64,000 bases of DNA from assembly GCF_037975245.1 (NCBI RefSeq), contig NC_092561.1, positions 1,154,501-1,218,500 of the forward strand. Direction: 5' to 3'. A program made the position numbers and the translations under genes. The DNA comes from Apostichopus japonicus (Eukaryota; Echinodermata; Holothuroidea; Aspidochirotida; Stichopodidae). The notes below the pieces were generated by a model. It was not told the DNA's origin, ran no database searches, and saw nothing but the letters and a program-made list of their open reading frames with translations. Positions 40,308-50,817 of the stretch are shown piece by piece (positions within the stretch are counted from its first letter, which is position 1; every line of letters starts with the position of its first letter).

Positions 40308-43300
40308 ATGGCTATGACTATGGCACAAAGAAGGGCGTTAGGCATGACCTTAGAGAGCCTGTCTGGGGAACTGGATGTTACCCATGTAGTTCGTTATCTC
40401 AGAAGTAAAGACATTCTTACAGAACCTGACGAGGACACCATCAACGCAAAAGGCACGGATGCAAAGAGAGTCACAGAGTTTGTCCAAATTATCAAAAAGA
40501 GAGGGAAAAGAGCGTATTCAGTTTTCAAAGAGTACTTGGAGGAATGTCAAGGATCGGGAAAACTTGCAAGAGAACTGGAAGATAATTTAAACACTTCCGA
40601 GGTACGTAAAAGTAATATAAGCTTACTTGCATCATCAAGCCAACAATATTTATTAGTTGTGTATCTGAATTATGTTAAACCGTTGGAAATATGCGAGGCA
40701 GCTTCCGATATACTTCATGCAATGTTGTCTACTAATTGGTCTTCCGGTTAAGAGGAACAAACCCATCCTGATAAACTGTACGCGATGAAACATGATGCAA
40801 TAGTAGCTAAAAATTATTGAGAAATCAAGCACATCAGTCAAAAGCAGGAGCAAAGCTAGAATACATGGTTCTTGGGAAATTGTAAACAAACTTATTGAAC
40901 AAGTAGGCGATTGCAATGCAGGAATTGATAGGGAAGTATGTTCACCCTCTTTGTACAACAATACAGACATAAATGTGACAAGTATAATTAGATAACTGCA
41001 AACACAAACCAGGCGATTCTAGACAGGAGCAGAGTTTCCCAGCAGACGTCACGTCACAGGACTGACGGAACATACATCACTGATTACATGGGTAGCACAT
41101 GTTGTTGGTGACAATGTTTAATATGACGAAATCGAAATCGAAAAATATGATTGCCATCGTCATCTCGCCGTGTTATAGGCAAAAGCTTCTAAAGAAAAAC
41201 AGAAAACCTTTCACTAGATAATAGGATTACATTAAGCATGTCTTCGTTAACTTGACATTGGTATTCTGCCAAGTCGGTGCGGCAATCGCCATTGTAAAAT
41301 CATCCAGCGGTTAGACTTCGTGAGTTTTTTTTGTATTTAAAATTCATTCCAAACTCTTTGTTTTTGTAGATACAAAGTGAAAAGGGGAAACAGATAGAAA
41401 GATGGAATACTTTTGACGAGAAATCCCCTTTTTTCAAATGTCAGCACAAGCGCATTTGTCATTATGAGGATATTCCTGGCGAGATTAATATTCTTTTAAT
41501 CGGGAAAACTGGATCTGGCAAGAGCGCCACCGGAAATACAATCATCGGGAAACCTTACTTCAGAACTAGTGGAGCAAGTGGTTCGGTAACACGAACAATA
41601 GACGTAGAGAATACCAAAGAGGCTCGATTTAACATCACAGTCATTGACACTCCTGGACTTTTTAACACCGACGAAAGTTTTGAAAATGGCATTTCGATGG
41701 CTGAAATCATGAAAAAGACGTTACGTCTCAAACAGGGAATTCACCTCTTTCTCCTGTTGATTAACTCCGTTCGATTCACAGAGGAAGACGAACAAACCAT
41801 TGATGTGTTGGAGGTATGTCTGACTTGATGTCTTGAACAAAACTATGATATTTCATGACAGGCCCATATTATTTTAAGATATATTTAATGTACCTTTCAT
41901 TGCAGCATACAGGGTTTGGTATGTTAGCAACCTATCAAGTGTCGGGTTAGCTTTTTCGTTTCATATCAGTGTGGACATAAGCACAATGGCAATTCAGTAA
42001 CTCATCACGTTTATCAACACGAACCGACACAAAACCCCATTCGAAAATCTTTCTTTAGGAAGGAATCTCGTGTCCTCCCCACACTTTCAAAATCAGTATA
42101 GGGAGGAAATAAAGACAATGGTAAGACAGTAACTCATCACATTTATCAACAGGAACCGGCACAAAACCTCATTCGAAAATCTTCAGTTAAGAAGGATTGC
42201 GTAATCTCGTGTTGGGGCAACATGAGTTCACATTGTTACTACATGTTCATTAATGCACCCAGTGGCATCAAAACACATTTACACACGACATGACTTGCAA
42301 TTACAAAATGCTGCTTTCGCTTTTGTGTTACTTCAACAGAAAGTCCTCACTGAAGATGTTTTCAGCAAGTGCGTGGTGGTTATTTCCAACGCACGCGCCA
42401 AATTTGGTGGGAAGGCAATGCAATCCTTGAAAGACACTATCAGTGGCGGATCCAGGATTTCGCCGAAGGGGGGGCCCAGATGGGAAATGCCTAATCGTCC
42501 TGGGTCAGGGGTCTAATGGGAGTGGGTGCCCCCCTCCCCTTTGGGAAATTTCACAAAATATGGAGGTCCTCGGTGCAATCTGGTGCTACTTTTCGTGAAA
42601 GTTTGGAGTAAAATTTATTTCCAATAAATCATGTATTCATGGTTTGCCGGGCATATATTTGCAATTTCGAGCAATGAGCTGAGATTTACGTCTTTGAGGA
42701 GTAAGTGGTGATGCAAACTACTTTTTACCACGCTACTCCAGGCCATTTCATCTTGGATGCCCCCTTCCAGATGGAGACTATTGATGCAGTCAGAGTGCCC
42801 CTCTCACCTTCACTTTATCAGAATGATGGTGTACTCTTTTTGCAAATTTATTTTACAAAAAATACACGTGGGATATCATTAAGGTGCAATAATTTCATGT
42901 TCTTAAAAGTAGCCTCGTGAGGTCACGCGATACTAGGGTAAGTTGCAATGAAAAACTACCATTCTTACATGGATCACTAGCCACTGGATGACTATGTTCA
43001 TGTCATGTGGGTATCTCGATCGAACAGATGACGGAATAAACCTCGAACTATCTCATGACTCCATTCGATGGTGGTCCACAGAACACATAATTAATAGAGT
43101 TTATCCCCCATAAGGAACTTTCTGAGCAGCGATACATAAATTTCTAACAGCTATATCTAGAATCAATGATTCGAGCATAATAAATAGTCATTTTGAATAC
43201 TTTTAATAATGATAGCAACAATAACAGATAAACAGAATAGCTCAAATTTAGAAAGGGCAGTCTGTATCCAGAGGAAGTTATCCAATCTCAGTCTACGGGC

Positions 43301-46300
43301 AGCAAAACCGTTAAAACATGGAAGTCATGACATCATGGTACTGATAATAGTCAACTCTGAAATGTTGTCATCATCAAAATAACCCCTTGCCATAGGGACC
43401 AAAAGAGTGTGGACTGTCAATACTCATACAAAGAAAGGCACAGCTATATTATCTCAGAATGTTCCTGAATAATGGAGGAGATTGTCAGTCTGCAAGTGGG
43501 TTGCAAAGCATCATTCGTCTGGTATTCCTCCTTGCATACATGTCAATTATAATGTCGTAGTCAAGCTTTATTGACTTGTGTACGTATAACAACACCAGAG
43601 CATTCAGCCGTTCGTTCTCCATTGTTGACCTTAGTTTGTTCTTGATTAACTTCAATGCCGAGTGGCTTCTTTCTACAGATGCAGATGACACTGGTAACAT
43701 TAGCAGGAGCCTCAAGATTTGAGTGATGTTGGGGTAGAATGATTTATTCATACGGTTCAGAGTTTCCTCTATATCCTTTGGCCTGTCTTCGATGGTACTA
43801 CGCCATTCTCTCTTCCACAGGTTGATCTCATGGGTGAAGGTATTTGGAGAGGGCATGTCTGCAGCATAGAACTGGTGAATATCGGACATCTCCTCATCAT
43901 TAAGATTGTGTATGTGTGCGGGTAGTAGGCTGAGAGATCTAGTTGCCACTTTACTGGCATGCGTGAATCTGGAGTTGAATTCTGAGATTAAGTGGTCTAG
44001 GTATGTTATGAAAATAGCTTTCCTCCAGTAATCTTCAGGAGAGTTGGCTTCGATATTGGAGCGCATGGTTTGCTGACCACATCTCCTAGGCATAGATAGT
44101 TCAACTTGAACATATTCCTTCCCCGCTAGAGTTTGTGCGTTTTGCCAGACCTCTCTGAATTTATCCTCGGATGTTGCTCTAACATCCTTAAACTCATCGA
44201 GCACAAGTTTGACTTTCTCGTGCGCTGTTATTATGTCCTGCGTCGGACCCTGTAGAAGTAGGCTCAGTGATTTTAGGTATCCTGAAAAATGAAGGTTTAC
44301 TTTGAACGCTACGATTAACTTGGGACTTGTCAAATGGATGAGCAGTCCATTAGCCTCCGTCACTGATTTGGTGTCCCAGTTGCCATCCCCAGATGAAATT
44401 GATGCCAAACAATCAATCACAGCCTCGAACATGTCATCTAGGTCTTGGAGTGCAGTATGGCGTTCCACCCAGCGTGTCTCACACAACATCTTCACCTTGC
44501 GCTTGTTTATCAAGCCTGCTCCCTGATCAGGTACTGCTGATGATTCTCGACGTTCACGGTTTATTTTGTCAATTGAGGCCTCCAGACACGTTTGCTTCTT
44601 TGGGGAATATCTAAAAAACAAGCCGACCTGTTTGACCGCGTCAAGCATTACTTGCATCTCTGGCAAATTACACGACTTTGATACAGCAAGGTTCAAGTCG
44701 TGGCTCATGCAGTAGTAGTACACAGCTTTGGGGTGCAAGTTCGAAATTCTGGAGGCACATCCACGCCTCAAACCAGCCATGTTTCCGGCACCATCATAAG
44801 ACTGCGAGCGGCATTCATTCATGCTCAGGCCGATTCCGTCAATCTTATCAAGAATCTGTTTAGCAAGGGCCAATCCTGTGATATTCTCACACTCGATAAA
44901 TTCAACAATTCGCTCAACAGGCTTGTCATTGACTAGGTAACGTAAGACTAACCCAAGCTGTTCTTTATTACTGACATCTGTTACCTCATCTGCCTGAATA
45001 CCGAACAAGGGGCCATGGTGTTGCGCGTTGATTTCTTTGATGATATGCTGCTGAATGAATTCCTTAATGCAGTTCAATAATTCATTTTGGGTGGTTTTTG
45101 AAGAATACGTAGCACTCCTCGCGCACGTTTCAAAATGTGCTTCTAGTGTTTTGTCTCCTGATTCGATACAAAGCCGAAGGAGGCCATTGAAATTTCCACT
45201 ATATCCAAATGCATCCTCCCCGGCATGACCTCGCATAGCAATACCATGACGACCACAGTATTCCACGCACCGTAGAATAGATCTGAGAACATCTCTGTTC
45301 TTTGCAATTTGTTCCATTTTACGTGCATTCAGCATCAGGTCAACACGACTGGCCTCGTTTTGAGTTGTGCGAACGAAACTCTCCATCAGTGCTGCTGAGG
45401 TTTTGTGATATTCACACACCGAATGTTTCTTCAAATCAGCTAGTGCATCCTTCCAGTTGGTATAAGATTTGTTGATGAGGAACTGGGCACGGCAACTGGT
45501 ACGATTTTCAACAGGGAACAGGACACATGCCAGACAGTAGAGACCACTTTCTTTCAACGAATAAGTGATGTATTCAAACTGTGTAAACCATTTGTGTTGG
45601 CACGACCGTTTCCTCACTCCGGATTTCTTTGCTTTATCTGGATACTCTTTACATGGGAATATATAGGATGCGGGAGGAATTCTGTCCTTAATTAGCTTGT
45701 ACTTGCTATCGTCATTAATTCTCTTTCCCACACATTGGCTAACGTCGTACATGGACGAACGGACACCAACATCTGGGTCTTCTCGATCCTCATCAGCTGT
45801 ATTACTGTCATGTTGGCTGGGTTCCATGTTGTCAGTAGGATCTGCCATTCCCTCTGCATCAGATTCTTCTAATGCTGAAGAAACCAAGAAAATACAAGAT
45901 TACACAGTGACACAGTTATTCAGACTGGATTATAAATTTTGACCCCCGTGCCAGATACTGAAATGTGTAGAGGACAATCTAATGGGTGTTGGGGGGGTTG
46001 TTCTGTGTAACTACTATGGAAAATATTTGCGTATGCGTGCGGTGACGTATTTGCATATTGTACTGCTCGTTTTGTTAGCTGGGTTGCAGCGGGCTAGTAG
46101 GGTTAGGCCAAAACACGCTAGCTAGTAGGCCTTCAGAAGAGACATAATGCATGCAACTTTTAGTCTTACTTGGTCTACTTCGTTTCGGAGGTGATTGACT
46201 ACCATCACTTTCATCGGAGGTTTGGTTTTCTCCCAAGACGCTATCTTCCTCCGAGGATAGCCCCTCCTCATTGCGGCTACCTGGTGTTGAATTAGCTGAT

Positions 46301-49300
46301 ACTGGTGAGTTGTGTTGTCTCATGGGATGGTCTTCAGCATCTCTCCTGTCAGGAGACTGTATCAAGCTGAAAACATGAGAATAAAATTATTAAAGTAAAT
46401 GTTACTGTTATTACACATCATGTTTGGATGGGTTGAATGTGTGTGTGTGTGTGGGGGGGGGGGGTTAGAGGGGGTCATATTGGATTTTAGTCAGCATAAA
46501 CTACATAAGTATAACGGTTTTTCTTGTTGATTCTATGATTTGTTCATCTCCTTCCCAACACGAAAGGGGCGGCAACACCGGACGCCGCGCCGCATGCATA
46601 TTTTTTCCCAGAGACGAATTGCGAATAAGGGCAATTCCCATTAAGAATAAAATGAGACAACACCCACTGTCCCAAAAACACTTTCTGGACCTTTTTTTGT
46701 GATTCTGACGTCAGAATATAAAAGAACATGCTTCATTCCCCCTGAGCTGATGAGTATTTTCGTCGCCCGAAACAAATTTGTGAATTCCTGAAGAACCCTT
46801 ATCCGTCATGGGGAATAAAAATATGCGCGCCGGACCGCGCCGAAACCCGCTTCAAAATGAAGTTGAAAATATGCTAGCTTTCACGGTGCCGTGCAGCGCC
46901 GACAATTCCAACAGCCAATTACAGGCACTGATTTGCTGACTCTAAAACAAATGACATAAATCTTTGTGGAAACGGTGTTGGGAAGGAATCCGGTAATATA
47001 TTGAAATAATCTGTACCGTTGCCAAGTTTAGTGCAGTGCGGCGCAGCGCCATGCCCGTAGTCAAGGAGGGGGCAGGGGGAAGGTGAGGTGGGCAGGAAGG
47101 CGGCACCCCTTGAAAAAATCTAGAAAACATAACAAAATATGCATTTCGCCCCCCTGGAAAAATCTTCGCCCCCTGGACATTTTTCACCCCCCTCCCTCGT
47201 GAACATGGTCTGGCTACGTGCCTGCGAAGCGCCTCAATGCTAGTATAAACTCAATTGGAAATATGCAGAACATATCAGGAAAGGCATGTTTGCCTTTGTA
47301 GCCTCAAAAAAGGAGTTTACCTTCTGGAAATTCCAGTTGGGGTTATCTCGAAACATGCCGTAGTTTGGTTGAGAGACTTGGCTAGATCCTTGGTGTAGGA
47401 AACAGCTGCTTCCAAAGATTCAATTTTCATGATAACAGCTCTACCACTGGGACTACTCTCTCCAGATAAATTACGAGAGTGTGAATCGAAGCACAGAAAT
47501 GTACCATTACCCTTGTAATAGAAAGCGCTGGTGTATCCTGGTGAGCTGCCAATAGTCACAAATAAATATTGGCTACGTTCCACAGCATTTGCAAGCGCCT
47601 CCGGCAAAGCATAAACCAGTGAATCGTTGTTGGATTCGGTGGCCTCAAGTGTTCCTGAGTATGGCTGGTGCTTTGTTATATCCAGACGCTCATTGTCCAC
47701 AGTGATGACATCGGGGATTTCTTCAACTAATAAATACTGGACATCCCTCTCCTCTGCTATTTGTCTATATAGTTGATCACCGCTGTAGAGTACGTGATCA
47801 ACATCCTCTGTCGTGAAACTGACATCATCGATAACACCGAGACAACGATCCACGAGAAATCGTAGAGACATGCCCACACATTGTTTTCCACCGTCCGCGA
47901 AATCACCTTGATGTGAAGAACCACTAGCAAGACAGCGTCGACCAGTCCTAAAAGTAGGAATGAAGGGAAAAAAACTGAGACACATCCACACAATGTGATT
48001 AGATACTCATCTACAACATTTTGTAGCACTTGGTTAGCTGCGAAAATACAAAATTCTGAAAATTGTGGACAGAGCATCAGAGTTAATATAAAAAAAGGGG
48101 CCAACAATTAGTATGATATTGTTGAAATTTTCCTGTTGGGAAAGGGCAGAACTGTAGCCAGAGTGGCCCTGGCAGGAGGCATAGCAAAGCCCCAGGAACT
48201 TTGTCATCCTCCCCACCCAGAGACTTTCACCCTTCTATTGTTTCGCATCTCCTAACTGTCAAATTTAATTACCGTCGGGCCTATACAGGAAGATTGAGTA
48301 GATAATGCTGAGGACCCCCAGCCTATTCTCCTCAAAGTATCATAATTGATTGAAATATAATTGTATATACCTCTTCCCCCTCTGGAATGCTTGGAAAATA
48401 TCCTGCTGCCCACGTTGTTTTCCTCTCGTTCTCTTTCCCATGCTGCTTACTATATAGGACTCAATCTGAAATGGAGATATATAATACAGTTACGAATCAG
48501 AATCAGGCAATGAAAGCATTGCATTAATGACAAGATTTGTGATATCGGCTGAGGTTTGTGGTGACTTCCTGCAGTGACCACTCAGCCTACCTAGGCCGAG
48601 AGAGCCCCAGGCTGGAGGTAGGAGCCGGGGGGCACTGGGGGCACGTGCCCCCACTTCCCCCAATACAGCAATTGCGCCCCATTGAAATGTAAAATATGCC
48701 CCTCCTATATGAATAGGCCGAATGTTTTTTTTTCGCTCCCAAACAATATTAAAATATAAATAATAATGGAATGTTTTCAGTGGCAGCGGCGGGGGGCAGA
48801 ATTTCAGGAGGGGAGGGGGAGTGGGGAAAATAACACTTAATAGGGCTCAAATTTCCACAAGTTGCCCCTGGAAAGTGGGGACAGCTGGGGTGAGCAAGAC
48901 CATTTGTTCTGTGGGGGGGAGTTGCCCCTCATGCCCCCCCCCCCATAGCGCCGACACTGATTATTCTGTATTGTTGGTACGACGAGTGGGAATTGTGTAA
49001 TGGGAAAGTGCCCCTCTGATGTTGTGCTGCCCACACCCCCCACTTTTTGGAAGCCTCCTGCCCCCCCCCCCGACCCCAGGCTACGCCAACATTTACATGC
49101 ATCAAAATCCCTCCCTGTGCTAAATCCCAGGCTAGGCTGGTCCTTGCACGGTTGCACCATTCCCTCGTGTATGGTTGGCTGCCCGAACCTCCAACGGAGG
49201 TTATTGCCAAAAGGTAGGCCTACAGTGCCTATGCGACCAGACGGCCACAAATTTCCGACTAGTCCCATATTCCCAAAAAGCGAAATTTTCGCACTAAACT

Positions 49301-50817
49301 ATTGTGCTAAATCGATATATTCTTGCTGTATTATTATTCTTGCTAAGTTCGAGAGTGACACAACAGGGGCGTAGCCACTGATCGCAAGTCCCCCTTCCCC
49401 CCAAAAAATCGCTTGCCTTAAGCATTAATAGCCTAGCATATGGAGCCTGGAACCTCCAGGCCCCCGAGATGATTGCCAGTCCCCCTCACCCCCCAAAAAA
49501 ATCTATCCTGGCTACGCCCCTGCCAGACAATCAAAATTGTGTTCCAAGTTCCCACAGTACAGAAGAGTGTGTAGTAATTTCATAACATTAGGCCACACAC
49601 TGTAGATATGGTACCGCAGTGATGGTATTGTTAGGGAAAACAGGCTATCATGTGTGGATAGCCTAGGCTTAGATTGAGTCTGTCGTGCGATCGTACCACA
49701 CTCGTTTTCTCACATTTTTTAAACTAATAATTTCATACACACACTGTGCGTGCTTATATGTAGCATGTAGCATGTATTGCTTTCGTCATATACTCACGTC
49801 TAGTTGCGAGTCGTTTCCCTCTCTGCTAGCTTCGTGCTTACTGGATCCGGACTGCCGCGAACGTACGTTCAAAGTGCATCGTGCTCAGTGCTTCCACACT
49901 CAAAATTTGTTTTTCCCGAAATGGAATCCAAATTTCCCGAATCGGCTCGGTATTTCCTGAAATTTCCAAAGTGCCGTACGGCTCACCCTACCCAACACCT
50001 ACATTTATTTACAAATAATTTTCACACTTCGAGACTCCATATGATTTTTTTTCTTTTAATTTTTTCATCACGCATGGGGCCCTTTCCCTCGAACGCGGTA
50101 AAAAAAAAAAAAAAAAAAAAAAATCAGGATTTTCAAAAAGGGGGGGCCCGGGCCCCCCGGGCCCCCCCCCTGGATCCGCCCCTGACTATCGCAGAAGTGA
50201 AAGAACACGGAGGAAAATTTGTAAACCTGCTGGAGCGAGTTCAAGATAGAATAGTAGCTGTCGAAAACTGCTTTGACGACAATTCTACGAAAGAAATCCA
50301 ACGCCAGAAACTTCTTTGTTGTCTTGCCCAAGTCATATCTGATAACAAGGGATCAACATACAATTCTTTTGAATGGACAAATAGCAAATTGAGACACTTT
50401 AAGTGCGGACGACAAAAGAAATTCATCGTTGTGATCAAAGAATTGTACAAAATGAGAGAGCTACTTAATCATTATTTTGAAGAGGATTTTCTTCCCAGTT
50501 CATCGGTAGGCGATATGGACAATTTATTACAAATTTCCAGAAACAATGTAAAACGCATAATGGCAAAATCCGGTGTAAAGGGGATTCCGAACATCACTAA
50601 AGAAGATGTTCTTGAGCACATTGAATACTTCATCCAGGACAAACAACAACTTATTGCAGAGATGAAATGCTCGAAAGTTGAAGTGCTCGAGCAACGACGA
50701 AAAGAATGCCACAAAGTAAAAGGACAGATTAATAATGAGACAAAGACTGAACGTTTGCAAAGTAATAAAGTTTTGCCTGGTGTACCATATAAGCACGGTA
50801 ATACAAGCAACAGTTAG
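40308..50817 (+). CDS. CARD-AIG1 (GIMAP-like) GTPase gene A, interrupted by a hAT element
   Basis: Exon 1, 40308-40601, 98 codons: a CARD-like death fold (LRSKDILTEPD..., IIKKRGKRAYSVFKEYL). Exon 2, 41370-41813, 148 codons: AIG1 GTPase with P-loop GKTGSGKS, conserved box and G3 motif DTPGLF. Exon 3 starts at 42340 (KVLTEDVFSKCVVVISNARAKFGG), is cut at 42440 by the transposon, and resumes at 50190 after the target duplication. The two parts give 101+628 = 729 nt, an exact codon multiple, and end at a stop at 50815-50817. Without the element the protein would be about 488 residues: CARD, GTPase and a short helical tail, with no Hint domain. All introns are phase 0. The homologous gene B follows on the same strand. 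As assembled, the allele would read into the transposon after DTI and should be non-functional unless the element is spliced out. AIG1/GIMAP proteins are immune- and survival-related GTPases, and CARDs mediate homotypic signalling. Confidence 0.85.
41994..42215. repeat. Intronic tandem duplication (~132-bp period, two copies)
   Basis: AGTAACTCATCAC, TTTATCAACA and ATTCGAAAATCTT blocks occur at about 41996 and again at 42128 with about 85 percent identity. They lie in intron 2 of gene A. Confidence 0.7.
43485..48441 (-). CDS. hAT transposase fused to a C76-like cysteine peptidase domain
   Basis: Four minus-strand exons: 48441-48371, 47947-47321, 46366-46170 and 45874-43485. All are GT-AG with consistent phases (2, 2, 1) and give 3285 nt, i.e. 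1094 residues, with no stop. N-terminus: MGKRTRGKQRGQQDIFQAF, basic. Residues ~30-230: cysteine peptidase-like domain with GKQCVGMSL (Cys47), SGDQLY and CFDSHSRN (Asp178-x-His180), in the arrangement of the C76 (herpesvirus tegument deubiquitinase-like) family, which also occurs in some eukaryotic mobile-element proteins. Residues 235-340: acidic, Ser-rich linker. Then a TTF/zinc-finger-like Cys/His region (CLACVLFP...), a DUF4371-type RNase-H-like catalytic core with DEVTD (Asp ~594), SYDGAGNM (Asp ~659), CMSHDLNL and ETRWVERH, and a C-terminal hAT dimerisation domain with SSASVERSHS (Glu ~1033). It looks intact, so recent activity is plausible. Confidence 0.88.
49364..49522. mobile_element. 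Small MITE-like element nested in the hAT element
   Basis: 159 bp bounded by CAGGGGCGTAGCCA and TGGCTACGCCCCTG, a perfect 14-bp inverted repeat. No open frame. The flanking 8-mers TGACACAA and CCAGACAA match at only five of eight positions, so the target duplication is degraded or the ends are slightly different. Confidence 0.7.

Larger units (their letters stand above)
42441..50184. mobile_element. 7.7-kb hAT DNA transposon inserted in CARD-GTPase gene A
   Basis: Terminal inverted repeats CAGTGGCGGATCCAGG (left) and its complement CCTGGATCCGCCCCTG (right) differ at one base. They are followed inwards by G-rich and C-rich runs. The flanking 5-bp direct repeat ACTAT occurs at 42436-42440 and 50185-50189. 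Removing the element and one ACTAT restores an open codon frame in the host exon. On the minus strand the element encodes a complete-looking transposase gene with an extra peptidase domain. It also contains small nested elements, low-complexity C-rich stretches at 48620-49080 and 50100-50170, and a 23-nt A run at about 50100. Most hAT elements make 8-bp duplications, so the 5-bp one points to a separate subgroup. Confidence 0.88.

Noticed and set aside
46747-46773. Hammerhead-ribozyme-like core CTGATGAG...CGAAAC
   Set aside because: The core boxes are present, but stem II does not pair and stems I/III are not convincing. At most a decayed Penelope-type ribozyme relic.
49804-50189. N-terminal 130 codons of a 337-codon open frame running into gene A exon 3
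   Set aside because: This part is the right end of the hAT element (poly-A, C-rich terminal repeat); only the portion from 50190 belongs to the host gene.
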